From Streptomyces sp. MA5143a (GTDB lineage Bacteria; Actinomycetota; Actinomycetes; Streptomycetales; Streptomycetaceae), in NCBI RefSeq assembly GCF_900290235.1, contig NZ_OLMK01000068.1, positions 1-64,000 of the forward strand: DNA of 64,000 nucleotides, in the 5' to 3' direction. Numbering within the stretch: the stretch's first letter is position 1; each line of letters starts with the position of its first letter. The notes beneath the pieces were generated by a model. It worked only from the letters and a program-made list of their open reading frames with translations. It ran no database searches and was not told the origin of the DNA. Below are positions 8,363 to 19,549 of this stretch, one piece after another. The translations under genes and the position numbers were made by a program.

Positions 8363-9046
8363 GTGAGGAACAGCGGCGACGGTACGGCTGGGGGTGCCCC
8401 CGGACGCAGCCTGGGGGAGAGCGGCTCGTACCCTCCCCCGAGCGCTCGGCTCCGCTCGAGCAGGGGTTATCCCCATTCCGGCGGCGCGGCCGGTCCCTTT
8501 CCACAGTTGCCGACGGCTGTCCAGGACGGTTCGGAGGCCGCGCCCGAGCCGCACGAGAACGTCGGGTACCGCGGGCCCACCGCGTGCGCCGCCGCAGGCA
8601 TCACCTATCGCCAGCTCGACTACTGGGCCCGCACCGGCCTCGTGGAGCCCAGTGTGCGGTCCGCCCACGGGTCCGGGACGCAGCGGCTCTACAGCTTCCG
8701 GGACGTCGTCGTCCTCAAGATCGTGAAACGGTTCCTCGACACCGGTGTCTCCCTGCAGAACATCCGCACAGCCGTTCAGCACCTGCGGGAGCGGGGCTTC
8801 AGCGACCTGGAGCGGATGACGCTGATGAGCGACGGGGCCACGGTCTACGAGTGCACCTCGCCCGACGAGGTCCACGCTCTGCTCCAAGGCGGCCAGGGGA
8901 TCTTCGGAATCGCCGTCGGGGTGGTCTGGCGTGATGTGGAAAGCGCTCTCTCCCAGTTGCACGGCGAGCGGATCGACACGGGCGAGACCCTGGTCCGCCC
9001 CAACCCAGCGGACGAACTGGCGCGGCGGCGCAACCGCGCGGTCTGA
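8363..9046 (+). CDS. MerR family regulator, Rv1830-like
   Basis: A 227-aa regulator. The MerR winged helix begins at about residue 75: GYRGPTACAAAGITYRQLDY, then WARTGLVEPSVR and a DVVVLKIVKRFLDTGVSL helix. It corresponds to Rv1830, the second MerR of the conserved block. The N-terminal 70 residues are low-complexity and encode a palindromic Streptomyces repeat (see 8389-8474), so that part probably has no structural role. GTG 8363 has GGAGG at 8353-8357 and the promoter at 8304-8332 upstream; the in-frame start at 8285 would overlap that promoter. In mycobacteria this regulator has been linked to cell-division and growth control; here that is inference. Confidence 0.83.
   Translation: MRNSGDGTAGGAPGRSLGESGSYPPPSARLRSSRGYPHSGGAAGPFPQLPTAVQDGSEAAPEPHENVGYRGPTACAAAGITYRQLDYWARTGLVEPSVRSAHGSGTQRLYSFRDVVVLKIVKRFLDTGVSLQNIRTAVQHLRERGFSDLERMTLMSDGATVYECTSPDEVHALLQGGQGIFGIAVGVVWRDVESALSQLHGERIDTGETLVRPNPADELARRRNRAV
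8389..8474. repeat. Streptomyces-type palindromic repeat inside a coding sequence
   Basis: TGGGGGTGCCCCCGG (8389-8403), CTGGGGGAG (8411-8419), CTCCCCC (8433-8439), GCTCCGCTCGAGCAGGGG (8449-8466) and TTATCCCCA form a compound hairpin. Strings of this kind recur in intergenic DNA of Streptomyces genomes as I know them. Here the repeat is read in frame as part of the MerR N-terminus (about residues 9-37) without a stop. Confidence 0.55.
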
Positions 9047-9081
9047 CGGCATTGTCAGTGGCGTAGGGCAGCATCGGAGAT

Positions 9082-10500
9082 GTGAGAACCGCGCCCACGA
9101 TCCTGCATCTCGACATGGATGCCTTCTACGCCTCGGTGGAGCAGGCGTCCAAGCCGAGCCTGCGCGGGAAGGCCGTCATCGTGGGCGGGGTCGGTCCCCG
9201 AGGCGTGGTCGCCACCGCCTCGTACGAGGCGAGGGTCTTCGGGGTGCACTCGGCGATGCCGACGGCGCAGGCCCGTCGGCTCGCGCCGAACGCCGCGTAC
9301 CTCACGCCCCGCTTCACGTTCTACCGGGCGATCAGCCAGCAGGTCATGGGGCTTCTGCACGCCCTGTCGCCCCTGGTGGAGCCGCTCAGCCTCGACGAGG
9401 CGTTCGTGGACCTGGAGGCCGGGGGAGCGGCCTGGGACGAGGCCTCGGCGCGTGGGACGGGCGGGCGGCTGCGTCAGGAGATACGGGAAGTGACCGGGCT
9501 GACCGGCTCCGTGGGGCTCGCCGCGTCCAAGATGCTCGCGAAGATCGCCTCCGAGCAGGCCAAGCCGGACGGGCTGGTGGTCATCGAGCCCGGCACCGAG
9601 CGGGCACTCCTCGGGCCGATGTCCGTGCGGATCCTCCCCGGAGTCGGGCCGGCGACCGGGGACCATCTGCGGCGCGCGGGGATCACCACCGTCGAGGAGA
9701 TCGTGGAGGCCGGCGAGGACGAGGTCGTACGGCTGCTGGGGAAGGCCCACGGACACGGCCTGTACGCGATGGCGCTGGCGCGTGACGACCGGGCCGTGGT
9801 CGCCGAGCGGGACGCCAAGTCCGTGTCCGTGGAGGACACCTACGACGTGGACATCCACGACCGGGTGCGGGTCCGGCTGGAGGTGCAGCGGCTCGCCGAC
9901 CGGTGTGTGCGGCGGCTCAGGGGGGCCGGTCTGTCGGGACGGACGATCGTGCTGAAGGTGCGGCGGTACGACTTCTCGACCCTGACCCGGTCCGAGACAT
10001 TGCGGGGGCCGACGGACGACCCGGCCGTGGTGCGGGAGGCCGCGGCCCGGCTGCTGGAGGCCGTCGACACCACCGGTGGGGTGCGGCTGCTGGGGGTCGG
10101 GGTAAGCGGGCTCGCCGACTACACGCAGGAGGACCTGTTCGCCCAGGCCGCGGGGGATCCGGAGCTTGCTGAGGAGGAGACGGAGGAGGAGGCCGTCCCC
10201 GACGAGGGCGCGGGGCGTGTCGTCGAGCGTCGGTGGTCGGCCGGGCACGACGTGCGGCACTCCGAGTACGGGCACGGCTGGGTGCAGGGGAGCGGGCTCG
10301 GGCGGGTCACCGTGCGGTTCGAGACGCCCGAGGAAAAGGAGCCGGGGCGGGTGCGGACGTTCCGCTCGGACGACCCGGATCTCGAGGCGGTGGATCCGTT
10401 GCCGCTGGTGCCGGGCGGGCCGGTGCGGCCCTCGGAGGCGGTGCCCGTGCCGGGGCCGGGAGCGGAGCATGAGGGAGGGGCGGGGAGGGCGTCGGGATGA
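9082..10500 (+). CDS. dinB: DNA polymerase IV (Y-family)
   Basis: A 472-aa error-prone translesion polymerase. Catalytic motif I is HLDMDAFYASVEQ (residues 8-20) and motif III is LSLDEAFVDLE (about 101-111), supplying the metal-binding Asp, Asp and Glu. ASYEARVFGVHSAMP, the helix-hairpin-helix ILPGVGPATGDHL (about 185-197) and the little-finger domain follow. The C-terminal ~100 residues beyond the little finger are an extended acidic, Pro/Gly-rich tail containing a separate folded segment (GHDVRHSEYGHGWVQG); no canonical beta-clamp peptide is obvious at the extreme end. GTG 9082 gives the correct family N-terminus. No LexA-type box was noticed upstream. Confidence 0.92.
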   Translation: MRTAPTILHLDMDAFYASVEQASKPSLRGKAVIVGGVGPRGVVATASYEARVFGVHSAMPTAQARRLAPNAAYLTPRFTFYRAISQQVMGLLHALSPLVEPLSLDEAFVDLEAGGAAWDEASARGTGGRLRQEIREVTGLTGSVGLAASKMLAKIASEQAKPDGLVVIEPGTERALLGPMSVRILPGVGPATGDHLRRAGITTVEEIVEAGEDEVVRLLGKAHGHGLYAMALARDDRAVVAERDAKSVSVEDTYDVDIHDRVRVRLEVQRLADRCVRRLRGAGLSGRTIVLKVRRYDFSTLTRSETLRGPTDDPAVVREAAARLLEAVDTTGGVRLLGVGVSGLADYTQEDLFAQAAGDPELAEEETEEEAVPDEGAGRVVERRWSAGHDVRHSEYGHGWVQGSGLGRVTVRFETPEEKEPGRVRTFRSDDPDLEAVDPLPLVPGGPVRPSEAVPVPGPGAEHEGGAGRASG

Positions 10501-10568
10501 GGGAGTGGGCGTCGGGCTGAAGGGGCTGGTGTCGCGGGCGGCGGAGGTGGGGCGAGGCCGGCGTGGGG

Positions 10569-10937
10569 TCAGGGGTCCTCCTGGCTCGCCACATTGCCGA
10601 AGTCGTGGTCCAGCGGGGGCGGCGGGGCTATGTCCAGGCCGTAGTGGTGGTAGAGCTGGAGTTCCTGTTCGGGGGAGAGGTGGCGGCCGACACCGAAGTC
10701 GGGGGCGTCCTTGATGAGGGCGCGGTCGAAGGGGACACGGAGGGAGCCCTCGACGAGTTCACTGGGCTCGAGCGGGATGAAGGCGTCGCGGCCGAAGAGG
10801 CCCATGCGTATCGCGGCCCACTCGGGGACGCCGGTCGCGTCGTCGAGGTAGACCTCGTCCACGGTGCCGATCTTGGTGCCCTTGCGGTCGAACGCCTTGC
10901 GGCCGATCAGATTGCGCGGATCGATGTCGGTCTGCAC
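10569..10937 (-). CDS. PRC-barrel domain protein
   Basis: A 122-aa soluble protein with an N-terminal PRC barrel: ARNLIGRKAFD-like opening, KIGTVDEVYLDDATG, PEWAAIRMGLFGRDAFIPL and a final basic-acidic segment ending DFGVGRHLSPEQELQLYHHY. Proteins of this shape are common in Streptomyces and tend to be stress-associated or bound to membrane or RNA-processing partners; the ligand is unknown. It is transcribed away from the glycine riboswitch/gcvP unit and convergent with dinB. Confidence 0.8.
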   Translation of the reverse strand: MQTDIDPRNLIGRKAFDRKGTKIGTVDEVYLDDATGVPEWAAIRMGLFGRDAFIPLEPSELVEGSLRVPFDRALIKDAPDFGVGRHLSPEQELQLYHHYGLDIAPPPPLDHDFGNVASQEDP

Positions 10938-11070
10938 GGGCCCTCCAAGTGATCGCCATGGGGGTTTGCAAATCCTTCCTCACCACTACGAAAAGGCACA
11001 ACCGGGACGGCGGCCACTCGAAGGCACGTGCGTTGACCGCGCTGATACGCTGGCAGCGGCTGTTGAACTC

Positions 11071-11275
11071 GTGCGGGAGAGTCCTCCGGACACCATCCGG
11101 AGGCGCCGAAGGAGCAAATCCTCCCCGGAATCTCTCAGGCTCACGTACCGCACGGACGAGGTCACTCTGGAAAGCAGAGCGGGTGTCGACGGTTTCCGCT
11201 CTCACCGACGGTGAAAGCCGGCCCGTACCCGGGCCGGTGAAGCTCTCAGGTCGAGATGACAGAGGGGGAGGCCGT
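11071..11275 (+). promoter_or_regulatory. Tandem glycine riboswitch
   Basis: Two consecutive glycine aptamers. Aptamer 1 shows GCGGGAGAG (11073-11081), GCGCCGAAGGAGCAA (11103-11117), the CGGAATCTCTCAGGC core (11126-11140) and GACGAGG..CACTCTGGAAAGCAGAG (11154-11179). Aptamer 2 shows ACCGACGGTGAAAGCCGG (11203-11220), CCGGTGAAGCTCTCAGGT (11234-11251) and GATGACAGAGGGGGAGG (11254-11270). These cores are diagnostic of the class. It lies 57 nt upstream of gcvP and normally acts as an ON switch that raises glycine cleavage when glycine accumulates. Confidence 0.93.
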
Positions 11276-11331
11276 CGGGCACCCATGCCGTGGTGCCCTC
11301 GAAGGTCGTGTCAGACCAGGAGGCCTCCGCA

Positions 11332-14217
<2,886 letters not shown>

Positions 14218-14236
14218 TCGCCCGCGGATACGCGTC

Positions 14237-14277
14237 GGGGCCGGTTCGGAGAGTGCTTCTCCGGCCGGCCCCTCTTT
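14237..14277 (+). terminator. Terminator after gcvP
   Basis: GGGGCCGG (14237-14244) pairs with CCGGCCCC (14265-14272), with an inner TCGGAGA/TCTCCGG extension, followed by TCTTT. It lies 19 nt after the gcvP stop. Confidence 0.75.
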
Positions 14278-14333
14278 GTGTCCGGGCGGGCGTCCGACGC
14301 GGGAACGCTCGCCCTGTGCGCACCTCTCGCGGC

Positions 14334-14540
14334 TCAGGCCGCCGTCATCACCGTGCCGCTGTCGAGCGGGCGGTGCGGGGCGATGATCTGTCCGTCGGGA
14401 AGGAGCTCACCGGTGTCCTCGAAGAGCAGAACGCCGTTGCAGAGCAGGCTCCATCCCTGCTCCGGGTGGTGCGCCACGAGACGGGCACCTTCCCGGTCGG
14501 CGGATTCGGCGGTCGGGCACGGTGGCTGGTGCTGGCACAT
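14334..14540 (-). CDS. DUF5999 family small protein
   Basis: A 68-aa protein common in Streptomyces. It begins MCQHQPPCPTAESADRE and contains the family core HPEQGWSLLCNGVLLFEDTG followed by ELLPDGQIIAPHRP. The C-x-H-x3-C arrangement at the N-terminus could bind a metal. Function is unknown. I start at the conserved MCQHQ methionine (14540); an in-frame ATG at 14618 would add 26 non-conserved residues, and neither has a strong SD. Confidence 0.78.
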   Translation of the reverse strand: MCQHQPPCPTAESADREGARLVAHHPEQGWSLLCNGVLLFEDTGELLPDGQIIAPHRPLDSGTVMTAA

Positions 14541-14876
14541 GGTTGTGGGGATCTTTCGCTCTGTCGTCAGTGGTGAGATGGCTGTCGTGTCTGTATCGCG
14601 GCGTGAAGCCTCGCTCATGGCCGCCCCCCGTTGTGATTATTCGGTCCGGTCCCAGTGTTGCCCCACGGGCGTCAATCCGCAGGCATTTTGCAGCACGGCT
14701 TTCTCACAGATTGATGACGCATCCCCCACGCGCACGGTTCATCGGAACTCCCCTGTCCGTTCGGGTGGTTCGCCATGGTCGGATGGGGCTAGTCCGAGGT
14801 GGGCGCGGACTGTGAAAGGCTCGTACGAGCGTATTGCCGCGCGTAAGAGCGGAATGCGGCGCCGATGACAATGCGA
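14541..14876. other. Intergenic region, no gene seen
   Basis: This stretch lies between two minus-strand genes and is less G+C-rich than its surroundings. It should hold the promoter of the DUF5999 gene, but no convincing -35/-10 pair or conserved reading frame could be picked out. Confidence 0.4.
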
Positions 14877-14904
14877 CCCCGCCGCCCGGATATCGGCGGC
14901 GGGG
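14877..14904 (-). terminator. Stem-loop terminator for the gene at 14941-15525
   Basis: CCCCGCCGC (14877-14885) pairs perfectly with GCGGCGGGG (14896-14904) around a 10-nt loop. It lies 36 nt downstream of the minus-strand stop at 14941. Confidence 0.6.
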
Positions 14905-14940
14905 TACGCGACGGTGTGAATGAGGCGGCGGCCCTCGGTC

Positions 14941-15525
14941 TCAGGCGGGCGAACCCATGAGGGGTGCGGGGGGCAGGCGGGTGGTCAGGACCGGCAGGAG
15001 GTCGGCGACCCGGTGCGGACGGTGGGCCGCGATCCCGGGCGGCGCGGGAGCCAGTGGGACGAGGAGGTCGGTCGGTGCCGGGACACCGGTGGCGCCGTCG
15101 GCGGTGGTGTCCGCGTGCAGCCAGAGAGTGAGCATGTACAGCTCGGGCACGGACAGCAGACGGGGCTGGTAGGGCTGTTGCATGAGGTCGGCCTGGCGCA
15201 GGGCGAGTTCGGTGGACGCGATGTACGGGCCCTCGAAGAAATGCGAGAAGGCCCAGCCGTCCGGGGTGAGGCGCGTCTCGGCGGCGGCCAGGGCGCGGTC
15301 GCCGGAGCGGATCAGGAAGCGCCAGCCCGCGAGCCGTGTGCTGCCGGCGCCCTCGGGGGTGATCCGGTCGAGCACGTGGACGGGCAGCGGGAGCTCGGGT
15401 GCGGCGGGACCTTGGGCGCTGCGCAGGGAGGGAGTTCGGGCCTCGCTGACGGCGGTGGGAGATCCGAGTGCCGTGAGGACGGTGCGCAGGGCGGGCGCGG
15501 GAGCCGGGGGGACAAGCAGCGGCAT
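14941..15525 (-). CDS. Hypothetical protein conserved in Streptomyces
   Basis: A 194-aa protein I do not recognise by family. It has a Pro/Ala-rich N-terminus and C-terminus and a compact centre (about 50-140) with the readable segments VHVLDRITPEG, GWRFLIRSGDRALAAAET and GWAFSHFFEGPYIASTELAL, and no signal peptide or membrane helix. The centre looks like a small soluble alpha/beta fold. ATG 15525 has GAGAGG about 10 nt upstream. Codon usage is typical Streptomyces, so it is very probably a real gene. Confidence 0.65.
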   Translation of the reverse strand: MPLLVPPAPAPALRTVLTALGSPTAVSEARTPSLRSAQGPAAPELPLPVHVLDRITPEGAGSTRLAGWRFLIRSGDRALAAAETRLTPDGWAFSHFFEGPYIASTELALRQADLMQQPYQPRLLSVPELYMLTLWLHADTTADGATGVPAPTDLLVPLAPAPPGIAAHRPHRVADLLPVLTTRLPPAPLMGSPA

Positions 15526-16091
15526 GGTGGGTCGCCTCTCATTCGACAGGCACGGTGGCGCGAGGGCGGGGGCGGACGGCGCTGTCAGCTCTCGGGGATC
15601 GGAGAGACGGGTGCCCGGGGTCCGGTGCGTGGGTTGGGGTTCCGCCGTGCGAGCTCCGACGGCAGGACCGAGGACCGCGAGAGCCGACTCTCAGCCTCGT
15701 TTGCGGAGTTTATACGACGCGTGTTCAAACAGTGTTTCGTCTAGCTGTCTTCGATATGAAGAACAAGGCGGTATCCGGTCGCTGAATCGCGGGAATCATC
15801 CCGATTTTCTCTCGGGAGTGAGAGGGTGACCTCGGATTACCGTCGCGTAGCGGTAGGCCGGTTCTCATCGGCGCTTTTCACGAATCCCCGGCATGGAAAG
15901 CGCGTGCTCTTTCGTGCCGCGTGAATGTGCCAGAAGCACGCCGAGTCCATTGCGTGGAGGGTGAACGGGCTCAGCCTAGCGGGCACAGGTCTCCCGCGGG
16001 ACGTTATCGGCGGCTCTGCCTGGGCATCATCATCCGTGAACCGCAGTCGTGGCCGGCTCATCGGCCTGCCCATCCGAGGAGGGACACTTCG
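15526..16091. other. Divergent intergenic region with A+T-richer core
   Basis: The 566 bp between the minus-strand gene at 15525 and the ligase at 16092 include a noticeably A+T-richer core (about 15700-15830, with TTTATACGAC at 15710-15719 and TGTTCAAACA near 15723-15732). It presumably carries divergent promoters. No gene was supported. Confidence 0.4.
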
Positions 16092-17609
16092 ATGGGGGAG
16101 AAGGTCGTGGCGGGGCCGTTCGGCCTGTCCGACCGTCAGCTCTACCGTGACAAACTGCGGCAGTGTCTGGCGGGACTGGAGCGCCTGCTGGAGGAGAAGC
16201 GGTTCGATCGCCCCAAGAACCTGATGGGTGTGGAGATCGAGCTGAACCTCGTCGGGGCGGACGGTCTGCCGAGAATGATGAATGCGCAAGTACTCGAACG
16301 GATTGCGAGCCGAGATTTCCAAACAGAACTCGCCATGTTCAATCTGGAAGTGAACATCGCTCCACACCGGCTGGGCGGCCGGGTATTCGACCAGCTTTCC
16401 GAGGAGCTGCGTACGTCCCTGGCGTACGCCGACCGGAAGGCCGGGGAGGTGGATGCCGGCATCGTGATGATCGGTATTCTGCCGACGCTCGACCGGGACG
16501 ATCTGGTCTCGTCCAATCTCTCCGCGGGCGACCGCTACACCTTGCTCAACGATCAGATCGTCGCCGCGCGGGGCGAGGACTTCACGCTCGACATCGAGGG
16601 TGTCGAGAGGCTCGTGTGCACCTCGAAGTCCATCGCGCCCGAGGCCGCGTGCACCTCCGTGCAGTTGCACCTCCAGGTCACCCCCGAGCGCTTCGCGGAC
16701 GTGTGGAACGCGGCCCAGGCGGTCACGGCGGCGCAGGTCGCCATCGGCGCCAACGCGCCGTTCCTGTTCGGGCACGAGCTGTGGCGTGAGTCGCGGCCGC
16801 CGCTGTTCCAGCAGTCCACGGACACCAGGCCGCCGGAGCTCCAGGCCCAGGGGGTGCGGCCGCGCACCTGGTTCGGGGAGCGTTGGATCTCCTCGGCCTA
16901 CGACCTCTTCGAGGAGAACCTGCGCTTCTTCCCGGCACTGCTGCCCATCTGCGACGACGAGGATCCGCTCGGCGTCCTCGACGCGGGCGGCGTGCCGAAG
17001 CTCGCGGAGCTGACCCTGCACAACGGCACGGTCTACCGCTGGAACCGGCCGGTGTACGGCATCGCCGACGGCGTCCCGCATCTGCGCGTCGAGAACCGGG
17101 TGCTGCCCGCCGGTCCCACCATCACTGACGTGATCGCCAACGCCGCCTTCTACTACGGGGTCGTACGCGCCCTCGCCGAGGAGTCGCGGCCCGTGTGGAC
17201 GCGGATGCCTTTCGAGACCGCGGCCGCCAACTTCGACGAGGCGTGCCGGCACGGCATCGACGCGCGGTTGCAGTGGCCGCGCCGGGGCCGGTACGGCGGG
17301 GTGGGTCCGGTGGACGCCGTGAACCTCGTACGGGAGGAGCTGCTGCCGCTCGCCGAGGCGGGGCTGGACGCGTGGGGAGTCGAGCCGGTCGACCGGGACT
17401 TCTACCTCGGGGTGATCGAGGAGCGCTGCCGGCGGCGGGTCAACGGGGCGTCGTGGCAGGTCGAAACGTTCCACCAGGCGCTGGACAAGGGCATCGGACG
17501 GGATGCGGCGCTGGCCGCCACCACCCGGAGGTACTGCGAGCTGATGCACGCCGGGGAGCCGGTCCACATGTGGCCGGTGGGGTTGCCGGAGCCGGTGCCG
17601 ATGGGCTGA
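16092..17609 (+). CDS. Glutamate-cysteine ligase family protein (GCS2 type)
   Basis: A 505-aa ATP-grasp-like carboxylate-amine ligase of the GCS2 family. Visible landmarks are LMGVEIELNLVGADGLPRMM (about 40-60), the Glu-rich metal site ELAMFNLEVNIAP (about 79-91), SVQLHLQVTPERF and LHNGTVYRWNRPVY with HLRVENRVLPAGPT. Streptomyces uses mycothiol and generally lacks glutathione, so the natural product of this enzyme is uncertain: gamma-glutamyl-amine or gamma-glutamylcysteine-like compounds are possible. ATG 16092 has GAGGAGGGA just upstream (about 16077-16085), which fixes the start; the longer frame from 15921 has no conserved sequence. Confidence 0.82.
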   Translation: MGEKVVAGPFGLSDRQLYRDKLRQCLAGLERLLEEKRFDRPKNLMGVEIELNLVGADGLPRMMNAQVLERIASRDFQTELAMFNLEVNIAPHRLGGRVFDQLSEELRTSLAYADRKAGEVDAGIVMIGILPTLDRDDLVSSNLSAGDRYTLLNDQIVAARGEDFTLDIEGVERLVCTSKSIAPEAACTSVQLHLQVTPERFADVWNAAQAVTAAQVAIGANAPFLFGHELWRESRPPLFQQSTDTRPPELQAQGVRPRTWFGERWISSAYDLFEENLRFFPALLPICDDEDPLGVLDAGGVPKLAELTLHNGTVYRWNRPVYGIADGVPHLRVENRVLPAGPTITDVIANAAFYYGVVRALAEESRPVWTRMPFETAAANFDEACRHGIDARLQWPRRGRYGGVGPVDAVNLVREELLPLAEAGLDAWGVEPVDRDFYLGVIEERCRRRVNGASWQVETFHQALDKGIGRDAALAATTRRYCELMHAGEPVHMWPVGLPEPVPMG

Positions 17610-17731
17610 CGAGCCGGGCCCCGCCACCGGCTCCGCCACCGCCTCCGCCGGGGTGCCGAGCCCTGAACGTACGCCCCTGGGAAGATCCGTGGCGCCGCAG
17701 GCGATGATGGTCCTCCGGTGGGAACGGACCA

Positions 17732-18544
17732 GTGGAGGCGTGGGTGCAGGGGCAGGCGGAGTCGGTGGACGGTGCGTTGCCGCGGGAGCGGCCGACCCGG
17801 CGGATACTCAGGGACGAGACCCTGCTCGTGCTGGGCCTCTCGCTCGGCGCGAGCGGGGTGTCCGCGCTGATCAGCTTTATCGGGTCGGTCACCAAGCCGG
17901 GTGGGCTGAAGGACCAGGCGGCCACCATGAACGCCTCGGCGGCGCCCGGTCGCCCGTGGCTCGACCTCGCGTGGCAGTTGTTCGGGATCACGACCGCCCT
18001 GGTTCCGGTGGCGTTGGTGGCGCACCTGCTGATGAGGGAGGGCGCGGGGCTGCGGACGCTCGGGTTCGACCGTACGAAGCCGTGGTTCGACCTCGCCCGG
18101 GGTGCGGCGGTCGCCGCCGTGATCGGCAGCACGGGCATCGCCTTCTATCTGGCGGCCCGTGGCCTCGGCTTCAACCTCACCGTGGTGCCGGAGGCGCTGC
18201 CCGAGGTGTGGTGGAAGTACCCGGTGCTGATCCTCTCAGCGATCCAGAACGCGGTCCTCGAAGAGGTGATCGTGGTCGGGTATCTGCTGCGCCGGCTCCA
18301 GCAACTGGGCTGGTCCCCGGGAAACGCGCTGGCCGCCAGCTCGGTGCTGCGCGGCTCGTACCACCTCTACCAGGGCATCGGCGGGTTCGTCGGCAACATG
18401 GTGATGGGTGTGGTGTTCGTCTACCTGTACCGGCGGTGGGGCCGTGTCGGCCCGCTGGTCGTGGCGCACTCGCTGCTCGACATCGGGGCGTTCGTCGGAT
18501 ACGGGCTGCTCGCCGGCAAGGTGGGGTGGCTGCCGACGCCTTGA
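17732..18544 (+). CDS. CPBP family intramembrane glutamic protease
   Basis: A 270-aa protein with about six to seven membrane helices. The CPBP/Abi motifs are present: an E-E pair in NAVLEEVIVVGYLLRRL (about 174-190), the second motif in RGSYHLYQGIGGF (about 208-220) and the third in VAHSLLDIGAF (about 245-255). These proteases (type II CAAX prenyl protease-like) cut within membranes; bacterial substrates are mostly unknown. GTG 17732 is the first start, and GTG 17744 or 17771 are alternatives. It is convergent with the phzF-like gene and separated from it by a terminator. Confidence 0.85.
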   Translation: MEAWVQGQAESVDGALPRERPTRRILRDETLLVLGLSLGASGVSALISFIGSVTKPGGLKDQAATMNASAAPGRPWLDLAWQLFGITTALVPVALVAHLLMREGAGLRTLGFDRTKPWFDLARGAAVAAVIGSTGIAFYLAARGLGFNLTVVPEALPEVWWKYPVLILSAIQNAVLEEVIVVGYLLRRLQQLGWSPGNALAASSVLRGSYHLYQGIGGFVGNMVMGVVFVYLYRRWGRVGPLVVAHSLLDIGAFVGYGLLAGKVGWLPTP

Positions 18545-18576
18545 CGGGGGCGAGGGTGCCGCTGGCGAGACGCGGG

Positions 18577-18608
18577 CAGGGGCGTACGGCGGGTTGCGTA
18601 CGCCCCTG
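18577..18608. terminator. Terminator between convergent genes
   Basis: CAGGGGCGTACG (18577-18588) pairs perfectly with CGTACGCCCCTG (18597-18608). It sits between convergent genes and can serve both. Just right of it a 19-bp direct duplication (GTTCCTCCGTCCTCGTGGT) occurs at about 18614-18651. Confidence 0.7.
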
Positions 18609-18677
18609 TGGTTGTTCCTCCGTCCTCGTGGTGTTCCTCCGTCCTCGTGGTGTTCGTGCGCCCCGTGGTGTGGGTCG

Positions 18678-19487
18678 TCAGGCCAGCAGGTCGCCGTCGA
18701 TCACCGTGACCGCTCGGCCGCTCAGGAGGGTGCGGTCACCGCGAAGCTCCGTGCGGACGTGGCCCGAGCGGGCGGAGGCCTGGAGGCCGGTGAGGGCGGG
18801 GCTGCCGATGCGCTCGGACCAGAACGGGGCGAGGGCGGTGTGGGCGCTGCCGGTGACCGGGTCCTCGTCGATGCCGACGTTGGGGAAGAAGCAGCGCGAG
18901 ACGTAGTCGTGGCCGGCGGAGGGGTCCGCCGCGCGGGCGGTGGCGATGACGCCGCGCCGGGAGTGGCGGCCGAGGGCCCGGAGGTCGGGGGCGAGGTCGC
19001 GGACCGCCTTCTCGTCGGCCAGTTCCACCAGCAGGTCTCCGACCTGGGGGCCGGTGTCGAGCACGGTGAGCGGTTCGGCGCCCAGCGCCTCGGCGAGGCC
19101 GTCCGGGGCGGTGACCGGGGTGAGGGGCGCGGTCGGGAAGTCGAGCGTGAGGGAGCCGTCCGGCCGGGGTGTCGCGGTGAGGACGCCGCTGCGGGTGGCG
19201 AACCGTACCGGGCCCTCGTGCGAGCCCGTGGAGGCCAGCACATGCGCGGTGGCCAGCGTGGCGTGGCCGCACATGTCCACCTCCGTGACGGGGGTGAACC
19301 AGCGCAGCGCCCAGTCCGCCTCGCCGCCCTCGGGGAGCGGGTGCGCGAAGGCGGTCTCGGCGTGGTTGACCTCCCGGGCGACGTGCTGGAGCCAGGCGTC
19401 GTCGGGGAAGGAGTCGAGGAGGAGGACACCGGCCGGGTTGCCGTGGAAGGGGCGGTCGGTGAAGGCGTCGACGATACGAATACGCAT
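18678..19487 (-). CDS. PhzF family isomerase/epimerase-like protein
   Basis: A 269-aa protein of the PhzF superfamily (phenazine-biosynthesis isomerases and diaminopimelate-epimerase-fold relatives). N-terminal landmarks: IVDAFTDRPFHGNPAGV and the catalytic Glu in VNHAETAF (about residue 45). Mid-protein VDMCGHATLATAHVL and C-terminal DPVTGSAHTAL mark the two pseudo-symmetric halves. PhzF itself isomerises dihydro-3-hydroxyanthranilate, but most genomic members have unknown small-molecule substrates. No phenazine genes are nearby. It is 62 nt downstream of the phosphotransferase gene on the same strand and may be cotranscribed. Confidence 0.88.
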   Translation of the reverse strand: MRIRIVDAFTDRPFHGNPAGVLLLDSFPDDAWLQHVAREVNHAETAFAHPLPEGGEADWALRWFTPVTEVDMCGHATLATAHVLASTGSHEGPVRFATRSGVLTATPRPDGSLTLDFPTAPLTPVTAPDGLAEALGAEPLTVLDTGPQVGDLLVELADEKAVRDLAPDLRALGRHSRRGVIATARAADPSAGHDYVSRCFFPNVGIDEDPVTGSAHTALAPFWSERIGSPALTGLQASARSGHVRTELRGDRTLLSGRAVTVIDGDLLA

Positions 19488-19549
19488 GGGACGACGCTAG
19501 AGGGCCGGTGGAGGCACGGGCCAAGGCCAATCCGCGGGCACTGGACCGA

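Noticed and set aside
15700..15740. LexA/SOS-type box around TGTTCAAACA
   Set aside because: It does not fit the actinobacterial TCGAAC-N4-GTTCGA consensus, and no damage-inducible gene follows.
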